The notes: a model not told the origin generated them from the sequence alone. A DNA stretch of 64,000 nt from Molanna angustata (GCA_963576475.1 OY754973.1:10516552-10580551), one strand, 5' to 3'; shown: positions 11,427 to 22,835, numbered from the stretch's first letter. A program made the numbers and translations.

Positions 11427-11624
11427 ATGGGTCGGTGGTAGAGCGGTTAGCGCGCTGGGCTAGTAATCCAGTGGTCGCGAGTTCGAATCCTGCCTCGACC
11501 GATTTCGTTCACCTAAGCACAAACATTTATTTGCTTCTTTTAGGGAACGTAGGAAGATGTATATGTACTTGTTTAACAAGGACATATTCATTTTTTTGTA
11601 AAAAAAAAAAAAAGAAAAAAAAAT
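11427..11624 (+). mobile_element. SINE-1, best-preserved copy
   Basis: The head carries GTAGAGCGGTTAGCGCGC, CTGGGCTAGTAATCCAG (a 5-bp stem with loop CTAGTAA, anticodon-like AGT) and GCGAGTTCGAATCC. The body has TTTAGGGAACGTAGGAAG and an A-rich tail from 11598. The anticodon-like AGT hints at a tRNA-Thr ancestor, but the acceptor stem does not pair fully, so this is a SINE rather than a working tRNA. Confidence 0.7.
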
Positions 11625-12800
11625 GTAGTTAATTGTAGATTTATCATCACTTGTATTCTCAAATGTATGTTTATGTATAAAATATACTCAATTATAAAAA
11701 AGATCTCAGATACAGCCTCATAGAACCCGGATATGGCTGTTGAGAAAATGATGTTATATAAATGATTTTCAAAAATGCCATTCATGTGATTTCAAAATCA
11801 CACTTAATACTTCATAATATATTTTATTAATATATATAGATTTTTTTGTAATTTATTACTTTTATCTCTATACTAATCTGTAAGCACGTCTATTTTTTCT
11901 TTGTTAATTCTCTGTGGGTAGTAATGTGATTACACGTACCTATATATTTATTTATTTATTTATTTATTTATTATTAAGGACCACTTACAGCTAACTAGTA
12001 ATTATACATCAATAGTTTCATAAAATAAGAAACAAGCTAATACAAAACTGGTCAGCCAATTACAAGTGGCCACATCCTGAATTAAAAATGGGCATACAAA
12101 TCTATAAGAAAATAAAAATATCTTAAATGGAATTTATATTAAAATGAATAGATACAATAGAAATTAAGATCACAACAAAGAATAATAGTGAAAGATGTTA
12201 ACAAAAGAAAACAAAAAGATAAACATTACTATAAAAGATACAATTAAGCACAAACAGATAAAAAAGAGAAACATTATAGCTAGAAAAAAATTAAAACAAA
12301 AAAGCTAGTTTAATACGTTAATTTATGAGTGAAGAAAGTTTTCTTCTGAATGTCACCAGACTGTCACCAAAAATATCTATTAAATATTTATGTTTAAAAC
12401 AAAAATTGTACATATGCATAGCATGAACTCGTATGTTTAAATTTTTTTATTTTGTTCATTTATTTGTGTTTTTTTTCTAATATTATCTTTTGTATACTTT
12501 TATTTACATTTTTTGTTGTTGTTTGTAACAAAAACATAACAATTTAACTTTCACAATCCTTTTCCCATCCTATTTTTTTTTCTCTTCCCTTCCTTTCCCG
12601 TCACAGATAAACATACAGTAAATCTTAGTTATATCTAAATTTATGATGTTTAAAATGTTTCATATTTAATATCTGGGGACTTATGTAATTGGTCTGTTTG
12701 TTATTATTTTAAAGTGTATTATTCTATTTCAGTATTTTAAGACTGTATTTGTCCCTAAATAAATAAATAAATAAATGTGTAAGTTGTAATTGTTTGTTCT
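11625..12800. other. AT-rich tract with retroelement 3' debris
   Basis: A (TTTA)n run near 11944-11975 heads a minus-type LINE 3' end pattern. The 12740-12800 segment ends in (AAAT)n, like a plus-strand tail. No open frame of interest. Confidence 0.35.
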
Positions 12801-13079
12801 CTTAATAAATAAAATAAAATTTTAAAAAACATTTTATGGCAATACTTATATGTCAGTTTGAATAAAATTATAAAAAATGTGTAATTTTCATTCTATACTC
12901 ACAATTATTACTTGGGATTTTGATTGCGTTATGAAAATGCTTATTTTTTAACAGTGCTTTAGTGGATTAAATTTATATACAAATACATTATTGACAAAAG
13001 GAACTATTATGTGACGCAAGAGATTATCACACAGCCCTTTTGTGTTTACAAAAAACATCTACATCAAATGCTTGTGCTG

Positions 13080-13140
13080 TAGGTGAAACAAATCGGTAGA
13101 CGCGAGATTCGAACCCCGGTCCACTGGATTGCTTTGCCAC
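13080..13140 (-). mobile_element. SINE-1 head fragment
   Basis: GAGATTCGAACCCC and TCCACTGGATTG match the box B and anticodon-arm region of SINE-1 in reverse. The body is missing. Confidence 0.4.
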
Positions 13141-13644
13141 ACTCATGTTCAATATCCAAGATGTATGTATTGACTGAGAATTGCAAAAATATTTTTTCAT
13201 CATTAACCTTCTTCGGTTAAACTATTGTTACTCCTCACTCTTCCAAAGGGATATAATAATATGTAGTGCGGGGTTGTGGATTCGCAATTTTTAAGTCTAT
13301 TTTTTCATTGCAGATTATTAACTATTAATATCATTCTAACATGCTTGTATTCTGAAAGTCTCATCACAGTGTTGTACTCATTCGATTCTTTTCAAATTTT
13401 GCAAATTTTGTATATCTAATACTCGCTTAGACCCCATTAGATATTGAAGGATATCCGAATAGCGCTTTTTAATTTTTTAAACTGTCAAGTATTTCCCCCA
13501 CTCAGGAAACTTGAAATTAAATAATTTTCATTTTTTTTTAATTGGTTAAAAGGTACATCACTTTCATAAAATGGTATTGAAGAATTATCAAGTTTTTATA
13601 ATAATATAATTAAACAAAACTCAATTCATGAAAATGCTGAAAAT

Positions 13645-13718
13645 TTCTCCTTTGCTGGGAATCGAACGCAGGACGCCCGCAAAGAAGCCAAACGGCTTAC
13701 CAACTGTGCAACGGCGGT
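13645..13718 (-). mobile_element. SINE-3 head
   Basis: GGGAATCGAACGCAGGACGC and CGGCTTACCAACTGTGCAACG are the reverse complement of the head at 25812-25880. The tRNA-like part only. Confidence 0.5.
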
Positions 13719-13841
13719 CTAGTGTGACTTTACTTAACCTTGTTATCAGGTTTATCCTAGTGAGGTTGAATACATTATATCAATTGTTCTCTAAGAAATG
13801 TAAGATTTTATAAATAAATAAATAAATTGATATTTTTTAAC

Positions 13842-14090
13842 AGATTTTTAATTATCTCAATAGAGACGAAGTTGGAATATTTATTGTAGGAGAACCGGGA
13901 AATCAAGGCACCTACAGGACTTACGTCCTGTCATCGGCTGGTTTACGTGATCACTTTATGCGCTTGCGCAACGTTCACCAATTATGCCTTTTTAATGAGA
14001 TCCCTATCAATTCAATTTTGAAAGTTCTATATATTGTAATACTGTTCTATATATTGTAGTTCTATATATTGTAATAGTAATAAATAAATT
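13842..14090 (+). repeat. X-family interspersed repeat
   Basis: Starts with TCTCAATAGAGACGAAG and contains CATCGGCTGGTTTACGTGAT and GCGCAACGTTCACCAATTAT. The family recurs at 28271-28795, 29750-30255, 43203-43570, 44815-45880, 52889-52990, 57107-57395 and 57510-58060 in both orientations. The class is unknown; no coding frame. Confidence 0.6.
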
Positions 14091-14225
14091 GAATTGATCA
14101 AATAATATAAATCAATGTTAATGTATCACTTTTCGTTACTTCTCAATGGATTAATTTTTAATTAATTGCAAATAAAATTGTTAAATAAATGTTTATAGTT
14201 TACCTAAATAAAACAATTGGTTTTA

Positions 14226-14450
14226 TGCCCGCTGTAATAATTAGTTGGCATTGACTTTTTATTTCATACTACTTCCTTGTGGATGTTGCGAGTCTATTGC
14301 CAAGTGGAAATTCCTTCCAACTACATAACTAGCGTTTCCTGTTCGATTCATTTCTCGTGCAAGATTTGCGTGAGAAATGAATTTTAATAAATTCCTCCTC
14401 TGTTGGGAATCGAATCCGGGACGCCGGCAATGAAGACAAACGGCTTACGA
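14226..14450 (-). mobile_element. SINE-3, minus orientation
   Basis: Head box B in reverse (GGGAATCGAATCCGG) at about 14404. The body (CTATTGCCAAGTGG, TTCCTTCCAACTACATAA) matches the body at 25930-26050. A separate body fragment lies at 14862-14910. Confidence 0.5.
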
Positions 14451-14459
14451 AGTCTTTTC

Positions 14460-16240
14460 GTCGGTTCATTATGTATTTTCGATATAGGAAGGATAATTCT
14501 CTTTTGTCTCGTACAAAATTGACCGTTGAATAATATTACAAGGCATGAGATACCAACTATTGTAAAACTTAAGTATTTACGCGTAATTATACGTTATTAT
14601 TTCTCATGCGTTCGTCTTTTATGTTATTATTTTTATCCTAAGAAGCAAATCGGTATAACCTCATAAAAACTTTTATATCTTAAAACAAATTTCGTTACAA
14701 ATTACCTTTTACTATGTCACCCACAGGCATTATTCCCAAATGATCAAGCCGTAATTAAGAAATTCTAAGATTTTTTTATTTTACACTGAGAAAATAATTT
14801 GGTTTTTTATTTTTTTATACATCTTTCTGTACATAATATAAACAAATATAATTGTACACTAGCGGGCTTATTGCCACTAGGCAATTTCTTCCAACCAACC
14901 AGATTATTATTTTATTATTAAAACAATTACACATACATATTTTTGTTTTATAAATAATAAAGTTGATTTATATGTGCAATCACAATATTTCCCACAGAAA
15001 AAGTAGAATGTAAACATAGACGTGCTTAGAGATTAAGATAGAAATAAAAGTGATAAAATATAAAAATTAATACTTATTGAAAAAAACATATTATGAAGTA
15101 TAGTTTGGAATACACAAGAATAACATCACTTATATAACATTACTTCCTCAACAGTGCATTCCAGCCACACCCAGGTCCTAAGAGGTGTAAGAGGAATCAG
15201 TGATCTTTTTTAAAATATCCCTTTTGAATATAGATTCAGATGCAATAAAATGTCAATATGGTCATTGAATTGACAATGAATTACAAAGTATGACAAAATT
15301 GTGTATGTTCAACAACAAAAGAATAAGAGTAAAAGAAAACAAAGAAAATATATATAACATTAAGAAACTATTAAAACAAAAGTAAAATCATTCATAGCAA
15401 AAAAAAGGATAAGGTGAAGCCAGGGAGAGGAAATCGGGATCAGGTGTTCAGGGATAAATATATCTTGCTGATTGTACTTCGAACGAGAGCTGAGAAATTC
15501 TGTATTATGGATAGGGATGGATAGTGGAAGCAGATCGAAGTGGAAGTCCATGATTGGATAAATAAGTGAATTTTGCATCTTAAGCTCCTTTTCACTCCTG
15601 AATGAAGGTCACTTCCATTTACCTTCATATCGCTCTGTCCTGTGCCGTCCGCATCCATCCTGAATCACATATTATTGTAAATATTTATTGATATAATATT
15701 TGTTTAGCATTTTTGTGACTTATCTTGACTGAATATTCGAAAAAATGACACAATTAAACCATAAAAATTTTTTTTTTTCGCCTATGACACTCACTGATCG
15801 TGAATGGTGCAATATGCAGAATTATCCTCCGCTTTAAAACATGTCTCTTATATTTATGATTGATACCCGTTGATACTCGAACAAAAAACACATACTCACA
15901 TACATACATATCTACCAACGTCAATACATATTACAAACTAAAAAAATGAAAATTTTATTGAGATAATATTTATTTTAGTTTTTTGAGACTATACCACTTT
16001 GCTGTGTCGCATTTATTATTGTGTTTCTTGTTCGCATTAATAATGCACCTCCATAAGGATCGCTAAAAGCAAAATTACAAGGTATTATATCCCACAATAT
16101 CCTTTCACTTTATATTTATCTATCTTTCTATAAAACATAGGTTATATAAACTATGTTATATGCGTCTACAATTTATATTCATACTCCAAACTACACTCTT
16201 ACATTACGTATTTAAATAAATAAATTATTAAAGCTTTTTT
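14460..16240. other. AT-rich region with repeat debris
   Basis: Contains a SINE-3 body fragment (14862-14910), a relative of the 262-bp unit end (about 15460-15575), and at about 15597-15660 a piece similar to the insertion at 1613-1708 (CACTCCTGAATGAAGG). No gene supported. Confidence 0.4.
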
Positions 16241-16249
16241 TTAATAAAA

Positions 16250-16412
16250 AAATAAAACAGTATGTTTTATATTCTACGTAGTTTGTTTATTGGTCGATAG
16301 CTATTTCGCCTTGCTAGGGCGTCTTAGTCTTGAAGATGCCCTTATAAGGCAAAATAGCTATCGACCAATAAACATAATACGTAGAATCTAAAACATAGTG
16401 TTTTATTTTTGA
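16250..16412. mobile_element. Foldback MITE, about 160 bp
   Basis: Long inverted arms: TTATTGGTCGATAGCTATTT and AAATAGCTATCGACCAATAA (one mismatch), extended outward by ATTCTACGTA/TACGTAGAAT and AAAACA..GTTTTAT. The loop carries GCTAGGGCGTCTTAG. No coding content. Confidence 0.65.
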
Positions 16413-16454
16413 ATTTAAATTAAAATGGAATTTTACATTTATACCTATAAGTTC

Positions 16455-16584
16455 ATATATTTATGACTACTGTTTGGCTGTGTGCACAAAACATTTAGTT
16501 GCACAAAACCAAATGTGTTGTAGTCACTATAGTTCGGTTCATTTTAACATGAAATTGTGTTACTTCTAACAAAAAAATTCAGTG
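16455..16584 (-). mobile_element. CACTG-end MITE, partial
   Basis: Reverse complement of the first half of the element inserted in pseudogene P2 at 42697-42909 (shared CATTTAGTT, GTGCAC, TTCATTTTAACATGAAA; terminal TTCAGTG). Its right end abuts the C-rich minisatellite at 16597. Confidence 0.5.
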
Positions 16585-16596
16585 CAGTCTCTCCAG

Positions 16597-16800
16597 TGCC
16601 TCCTACCTCACATCATTTCTTACCGTCCCTCCAGTCCCTTCTACCTTCCTTCACTTCTTCCAGATCATTCAGTACCTCCCAGCCCTTCACTACCATACGT
16701 TCCTTTAGTAGGTCCAATTCCTTATGTGCCTCCTACCTCCCTTCAGATCCTCCCGTCTCTTCCATCCATACAGAGAAAGTATCACATAACATTTATGTAG
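16597..16800 (-). repeat. Degenerate CCTCCCGTCCCTTCAG minisatellite
   Basis: Diverged CCTCC..CCCTTC units resemble the arrays at 20403-20837 and (reversed) 48270-48520. With the Helitron-type 5' end at about 17197 on the minus strand it probably forms the remnant of a third minisatellite-bearing Helitron. Confidence 0.45.
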
Positions 16801-16883
16801 GTATTCCTATGTCGATAATTTTCAACAAATTCCTTTGTGAAATATTAAATTAGTAAAAAAGTTTAGTTAAGTGTTTGCTTTTG

Positions 16884-17070
16884 GAACCACTTTGAACGCA
16901 TGGACGACAGTAGAATTGTCAAAATTGTAATGACAGAAATACCCAACAACAGAAGACTACCCGGAAGTCCTACGAAGAGATGGAAAGACAGTTGGACCTC
17001 CTCCCATGATAGTCCACCTTTACACGTCAAATTACCTTATATACGATGAAGAAGAAGAAGAAAAAAGTTT
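16884..17070 (+). mobile_element. LINE ORF2 C-terminal fragment with (GAA)n tail
   Basis: A continuous frame of about 55 codons includes NHFERMDDSRIVKIV, RRLPGSPTKRWKDSW, and ends in TGA directly before AGAAGAAGAAGAA. The G-x-P-x-K-R-W-K-D motif and GAA tail fit the 3' end of an RTE-like LINE. Only the last part is present. Confidence 0.5.
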
Positions 17071-17099
17071 AAATCCAGAAACCCTCCCAGGAATACGTT

Positions 17100-17199
17100 C
17101 GACAATTTACTAAAGTTTCATTGCTATCGGATGAACGGTTTAGGAGCGCATACCGTACATATAAGCATAAAAACATAAATATTTATACATATAGATAAC
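17100..17199 (-). mobile_element. Helitron 5' end
   Basis: Minus strand: TCTATATGTATAAATATTT at about 17197, then GCGCTCCTAAACCGTTCATC and GCAATGAAACTTTAG. The same block order is seen in the complete Helitron at 48025. Confidence 0.5.
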
Positions 17200-17387
17200 C
17201 AATATAATCATTGCTATATATTTTGCAACTATTCATTATTCAGGCGTTTTATTGACATGTTATAAAATGTATGCTACACAGAGTAAGAAATGACATGAGC
17301 TACGACTTTTGGACAGAAGTAAACAAAGTGTGGTGGAACGGTGGTTTCCTAAAAACATCCAATGTTTAATTATAAATTGGGTTTTAA

Positions 17388-17837
17388 TAGGGTTGCCAGA
17401 TGGAAATTTGAAAAAGGAGGACAAATAGCACAAAAAAGAAGGATTTTCCTTAAAAAGGAGGACAATCACAAAAAACAGCCATACCTACAGACGCATATCG
17501 AAGAATTTTCATCGTCTCATAATTACTTTATTTCTTCATTTTTTTATATCTTCAATGCAGTCACTATATAGTAACTTACATAATATAGTTAAGTCATTAC
17601 TTAAATTTTTAACAATGAAATAAGTTTTTTTAATGAATTCACTTCATTTTATACATCATGTTTCACCAAAACACAATTTTTATGTAATAAGTTCTTGGTG
17701 CTCTTTTATGAAATATGTATAAAAATCTTTAGTAGAAATGTTTTTAAAATTATATTGGATAACAATCAACGCAAAGGGAGGACAATTTGTCGCTAAGGAG
17801 GCCATGTCCTCCTTTAGGATACCATCTGGCAACCCTA
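17388..17837. mobile_element. MITE with TAGGGTTGCCAGATGG ends
   Basis: The left TAGGGTTGCCAGATGG is mirrored by CCATCTGGCAACCCTA, 450 bp apart. Subterminal GGAGGACAA motifs repeat near both ends. The interior is AT-rich without a transposase frame. The superfamily is undetermined. Confidence 0.65.
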
Positions 17838-17839
17838 GG

Positions 17840-18720
17840 TGTTAATGACACATTTGTATAGCAGTAAAAGAATTTTCTTTTGGATTCTTAAATAAAATTA
17901 AAATTATTAACAACATTTGTAAGTATGCCGTATTGTGTTTGCGATGCTCTTTGATTAACACATAAAAATATTTGATTTGATTTGGGAACCATGTGATTCA
18001 TATTAACTTCACCAACATATGTAGTCAACTAGTCTCTTTCTATGGTTCTGAAATAAAAATCGCGACAGAGATTGGATTTATGACGGACAGGTATTATGGC
18101 AGACGTCAGGACCTGGTTAATTTATTTTGTGTGAGCCCGTATGTTTGTTGAGATAATGAGTACCTACATATTTAGTTGTTCCCGACAATTACCTGGTTCA
18201 TAATTGCATATAATTGTCAGCAAAAATTGTAAACTGCTAGCCCTAGAACAGGATTTCCTAGTTGGGCAGCAGTAATCTACTTATTGATGTCATTATAAAT
18301 ATGGTGTGATAAAAGGTTAATAAAAATAAAAAATAAATATTACTCGATAAAATATGACTACAGGGATTTGAAAACGTCAGTTATTTTAATAACTTAATCT
18401 CAATTTATCAATCAATAAACATCCTAATCCGTTTGACTAGTAGTACTTAGTTTATAATTAGATTTAAACCTTGAAGTTCATGATATATTAAGTATAAAAA
18501 AATATGTTATTGTAATTTTAAGACCGAGACGAATAAGATCTTTTTTGGTCAAACCGGAAATTCTGTTACATAAAAACCCGATCGCCACACACTGTAAGGG
18601 TCATGTATTTTTTTTTTATTTATTAAGCAATTAAATCTGTCTTTGATTGTATATGTTAAAGCATACGACTCATAGGTAAGTATGCCCTGTAGGATACTGA
18701 TTTCCCGTTTCTCCCATATA
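17840..18720. other. Spacer with a dispersed 3'-end fragment
   Basis: Bases 18237-18310 (CTGCTAGCCCTAGAACAGG, TTGGGCAGCAGT) recur at 55692-55790, each followed by an A/T-rich tail, so they are a retroposon 3' end. A (TTTGA)-like tail is near 17950-17985. No gene. Confidence 0.4.
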
Positions 18721-18838
18721 ACACAATTTTTAATTATGTTTTCAGTCTCGATCTCCATATTGTGGCAACTTGTTATTGGGTGCATGCTAAATTAATATTT
18801 GGCAAAGTACCTGTTACTTGCCCGAGAAGCAATATTAA
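18721..18838 (+). mobile_element. SINE-2 body fragment
   Basis: TTTTCAGTCTCGATCT, ACTTGTTATTGGGTGC and CCCGAGAAGCAATATTAA match the body at 35798-35932 and, reversed, 50858-50990. The tRNA-like head is missing. Confidence 0.55.
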
Positions 18839-19155
18839 GTATACCTACTTAATATATTCCAACTTTATATAATTCTTTTTGTATCGTTTTGGTTTTGATA
18901 TTATACCTATATGTTATTTTTAATTATTTATTACTTTATTTTTTTTTTAATTTATGTAATTTGTTTTATAGATACTGTGTAAAATATTTTTACTGTGTAA
19001 ACAAACAGCTGCTTAATTATTTTTTTATATCATGTAATATTGTACGTAATTCAGTATATATGTAACTATATTAACGTTAATAAAAAAATTAAATATCTCT
19101 ACTGAGATTTTGACAACCGACAGCGAAAACAATCGCATCAAAAGAAAGTAAAATC

Positions 19156-19205
19156 TAAATTTTCCAGCAATATATCGTCCCTCTCCTGACTAACAGTCGT
19201 ATCTG
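19156..19205 (-). repeat. Inverted copy of a segment of pseudogene P1
   Basis: These 50 bases are the reverse complement of 19538-19587 with one or two differences (TCCAGCAATATATCGTCCCT faces AGGGACGATATATTGCTGGA). Together they form a foldback with a loop of about 330 bp covering the start of P1. Confidence 0.7.
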
Positions 19206-19488
19206 ACATTTTTGGCAAAATGGAGTTAGGACCACCATTGTGTATTTATATTATGTTGTACGCATGTTCTCACTAAAGGTCTCGACTGTATCACCTCCCG
19301 TTAACTTGGAATAGCTTAGTGATTTGTTGTCTACCAATTACTGAAAATAAAATATCACTAATAGACCTATGTATATGCAAATACGATTCTAATATATAAG
19401 AATGATTCACATAATATAAGAATACAAATAAAATAATAAAATATATTTACACCGTGTCACTGCACCGTGTGCTGGGAGAGATGAAAAG

Positions 19489-19975
19489 ATGCACGCACAA
19501 AACACTAAAAACGCTCTCCTGAACAATTTGAATTTCGCAGATACGACTGTTAGTCAGGTGAGGGACGATATATTGCTGGAAAATTTAGTCAGCATCGCAC
19601 AATTCAGCAAACAAACACCTGCCCAGACACAATCACCATCGCATATGACCAACCGCAATACCTACTTGACATTTGGAAATACGATCATCAATACCGAAAA
19701 AACATACGCCAAGTTCAGAGTGGCTCATCATTTGTTACAAAAGATCTATTTCATCGGTTTCTCGAGCGCTATTTCAAGTCTCGGCGACTTCTACACAGCT
19801 GATGTTAGTTCTGGAGAGTCAGAAATCGACGCAGAACAAATATACGCCAACAAACAATACGATGCGATAGATATTGCTGTTGACCCGTATACTGGAGATC
19901 TATTGTATACCGATCAAAATCGTTAATTTTATCATCTCAAAAAGTTAATCCCTTACAGTAGATCCCTTCAGACCT
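19489..19975 (+). pseudogene. P1: divergent, broken member of the tandem secreted-protein family
   Basis: A 145-codon frame (19489-19926) ends with FRVAHHLLQKIYFIGFSS and AIDIAVDPYTGDLLYTD, clearly related to the VAHHLLNQLFLIGF and DIAIDPYTGNLLYSD blocks of genes A-C. Just upstream, the better family match (DTITIAYDQPQYL against DTMTFQYSQPDYL) lies in another frame, so one extra base near 19661-19672 has shifted the frame. After LLYTDQNR a TAA stops translation, but the following in-frame codons still resemble the family C-terminus. No signal-peptide exon was found. Codon use is richer in C/G at third positions than in genes A-C, so it is an old or differently derived paralogue. Pseudogene status is inferred from the frameshift, stop and missing first exon. 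Confidence 0.65.
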
Positions 19976-20350
19976 ACTCTTCAATGAAAGCACTCGAAGA
20001 AAGCAATTTCAATAATTTATTTTATCATAACTCTGTTGAAAATAAATGATTAACATCAATATTGACAATGTAAAAAAAATACTTAAGAAAATGTTGCTGA
20101 TATCATTAAAACTAATCCTCGAAATAATATAATCTTTGTGATAATTTGTGATAAATTAAATATGTAGGTACTTATAGATAATCAAATCTGATCGATCTAT
20201 ACCTAATACCCATCAGACAAAGATATACGTGAGTGAATAATCATAGTACGTTTATTGGAATTTGCTGGAGTGAAACCAACATCCAGCAAACCACGAAATT
20301 GCTTATCGTTTTCAACATAATCATCACGCGATGTTCAAGTATTTTAATAA
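19976..20350. other. Spacer downstream of P1
   Basis: AT-rich. An AATAAA-type hexamer lies within GAAAATAAATGA near 20040. No other feature. Confidence 0.35.
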
Positions 20351-20354
20351 ATAA

Positions 20355-20837
20355 CTAGTGAACCGCCGGCAAACTTCGTATTGCCTGTATAATTAAAAAT
20401 GGTCCTTCATTACCACCCATCACTTCAGACCCTTCAGCACCTCCCGTCCCTTCAGTACCAGCCCTCCCTTCAGACTCTTCAGTACCACCCGTCCCTTCAG
20501 GCCCTTCAGTACCTCCCGTCCTTTCGGGCTCTTTAGTACCTTCCGTCCCTTCAGACCCTTCAGTACCACCCGTCCCTTCAGGCCCTTCAGTACCTTCCGT
20601 CCCTTCAGGCCCTTCAGAACCTTCCGTCCCTTCAGGGCCTTCAGTACCTCCCGTCCCTTCAGCCTCTTCAGTGCCTCCCGTCCCTTCAGACCCTTCAGTA
20701 CCACCCGTCCCTTCAAGTCTTTCAGTACCTCCCGTCCCTTCAGAAACTTCAGTACCTTCCGTCCCTTCAGTACCTCCCGTCCCTTCAGGCCCTTTAGTGC
20801 CTCCCTTTCCTTCATTACCATCCGTCCCTTCAGTACT
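20355..20837 (-). mobile_element. Helitron 3' end with C-rich minisatellite
   Basis: On the minus strand the 3' end reads CGAAGTTTGCCGGCGGTTCACTAG, split here as CGAAGTTTGCC and GGCGGTTCACTAG, followed by host T: a hairpin-plus-CTAG Helitron terminus like that at 48585. Inside is an array of about 15/30-bp units (CAGTACCTCCCGTCCCTTC) spanning 20403-20837. The 5' terminus is not visible; the array passes into ACTTACTTACTTACTT. Confidence 0.6.
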
Positions 20838-20904
20838 AACTTACTTACTTACTTACTTCCAATGGCCATGCAAATTAAATTACTTAGGAAGCTAGGAAGC
20901 CACC

Positions 20905-20990
20905 CTATAATGATGTGGTTGTCAGTGGGGATAGGATAGAAGAAGTGGATAAGTTCACCTATCTGGGTAACACCAATGAGATGAGCGTCC
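20905..20990 (+). mobile_element. LINE scrap
   Basis: The frame reads NDVVVSGDRIEEVDKFTYLG, the typical segment downstream of the RT palm (V-x-x-F-x-Y-L-G). About 27 codons only. Confidence 0.45.
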
Positions 20991-21019
20991 ATTCAGTAGG
21001 TTAAGAAAAAGTTTAAATG

Positions 21020-21325
21020 TATCAGTTTGGGTATCTGACTTCTGATTCAAGGGTAGAGGTCAGGTGTCTGACAGGAATGGAAGTGGTTTGTGATCTATCA
21101 GGCGGTGTCTGACTTCTGATTCAAGGGTAGAGGTCATGTGTCTGAGTGGAACGAAGGCTTCTGATTGAAGGGTAGAGGTCAGGTATCCGACAGGGACAAG
21201 GTGGTTTGTGAACAATCAGGTTAGGTGTCTTGATTCAAGAGTGGAGGTCAGGTTTTCGATAGTCAGTTGTCGAGGTCTCCGACTTCTGGGTCAAGAATAA
21301 AAGTCAGGTGTCTGATTGGAAAGTA
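21020..21325 (+). repeat. Degenerate tandem repeat
   Basis: About four units sharing TCTGACTTCTGATTCAAGGG and TAGAGGTCAGGTGTCTGA at irregular spacing (about 70-95 bp). No coding frame. Confidence 0.6.
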
Positions 21326-21447
21326 TTTGTCGAAAACTAAGCTGCAAAGTATAAAATTAAGTAAGATTTGTTGAGTGTATTGATTCGATGGTTTCGTCTT
21401 ACACAAAGCACTCTTTGCACGGTAAAAAAATATCAAATATATATATA

Positions 21448-22518
21448 CAGGGTGTCCCAAAAAGCATAAATAATCGGTAAACCAGGGATAGAGGACCCCT
21501 AGGTCTATCTAAAAACCTCAATGTATGTTCTACGATTTTTGTCGTTTTCGAGTTATAATTTCTTTTCGATTTTTTTCGAAAACTCCGACTGTCACAACAT
21601 AATTGGTCACAGAGACGCTATTTATTGAGATACACCCTTCATTATTTTTTTCAAAATTGGTGAATAGTGTACGTTTTAGATGTAATAATTTGTTTTATCC
21701 AAATTGATATAATATCTTATAAAAAAAATGTTGTTTCTCAAAAATAGTCAAATCAGAAAATTTACAAAAATGTTTGAGGTCGATTTAAAAATAGTAGGTC
21801 ACATAAAAAAAATTTCCCAAAAATTTTTCAAAAACTTTCTTATTTCATTTAGTATCTACCCTGTAAATTTCATTTTCCTATTCCTACGGGATCATACTTA
21901 AAAACGGTTTTAAAATACGAGATGGCGATATCTCACGTAATGAAATACATACATTTCCATACAAAAATAATCATTTATTATTCTACGAGTAATACATGTA
22001 TTAGAATGATAAATTTGTATCAAAATATCACTACGTAAGAATCTACCTCTCGTACTTTCAAACCGTTTTTGAGTATGATCCCGTAGGAATAGGAAAATGA
22101 AATTTACAGGGTAAATACTAGATAAAATAAGGAAGTTTTTGAAAAATGTTTGGGATTTTTTTTTATGTGAACTTCTATTTTTAAATCGCCCTCAAACATT
22201 TTTGTCAATTTTCTGATTTGACTTTTTTTGAGATACAACATTTTTTTAAGATATGGTATCAGATTGGATAAAGAAAATTATTACATCTAAAACGCACACT
22301 ATTCAACAATTTTGATAAAAATAATGAAGGGTGTATCTCAATAAATAGCGTCTCTGTGACCAATTATATCGTGACAGTCGGAGTTTTTCGAAAAAAATCG
22401 AAAAAAATGATAACTCGAAAACGACAAATAATCGTAGAACATACATTGAGGTTTTTGGATAGCCCTAGGGGTCCTCTATCCCTGGTTTACCGATTATCCA
22501 TACTTTTTGGGACACCTG
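21448..22518. mobile_element. 1.07-kb foldback element
   Basis: Starts CAGGGTGTCCCAAAAAG and ends CTTTTTGGGACACCTG. Nearly the entire 1071 bp is two mirror-image arms of about 500 bp around a centre near 21983-22003 (TAATACATGTATTA). Matching marks are GGTCACAGAGACGCTATTTA against TAAATAGCGTCTCTGTGACC. Flanking TATA on both sides may be the target duplication. No transposase frame. Confidence 0.8.
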
Positions 22519-22529
22519 TATAATTTATT

Positions 22530-22760
22530 TATTTATTTTATTTATTTATTTCGGGAAAACAAACAAGATACAATGGTAAAAGAATATACAATAGTTATAA
22601 TAAATATGGATGATACATTGCATCTCAATTAAATGTTTTCACATATAGTAGGTAATATATATTTAATCATATTTTTACAGAAAAAAATAGTAAAAAAAAA
22701 TTTAGGGTGAAAAAAATTTATAATAAATTGTTACCGAAAAAATAATAATAAATTAAAATT
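22530..22760 (-). mobile_element. LINE 3'-end-like tract
   Basis: A (TTTA)n run is followed by TTTCGGGAAAACAAACAAGATACA, the look of a minus-orientation LINE 3' end with simple-repeat tail; assignment rests on composition only. Confidence 0.3.
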
Positions 22761-22776
22761 AAATTAATATAATGTG

Positions 22777-22835
22777 TTCAAGTGATATAAAACACATTAT
22801 ATTAATTTAATATAATGTGTTTTATATCACTTGAA
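22777..22835. repeat. Perfect 29-bp palindrome
   Basis: The left arm (22777-22805) and right arm (22807-22835) are exact reverse complements with one base between them; the motif is TTCAAGTGATATAAAACACA. The adjacent upstream TTAATATAATGTG is a further partial copy of the right arm. Confidence 0.75.

Noticed and set aside
11427..11500. Functional tRNA gene
   Set aside because: Box A and B and an anticodon-like arm are present, but the acceptor stem pairs poorly and the unit recurs with a shared non-tRNA body, so it is a SINE head.
20420..20895. Repeat proteins of LKGREVLKG or VPSVPPVPS type
   Set aside because: Produced by the C-rich minisatellite of the Helitron, with no start context or splice signals.
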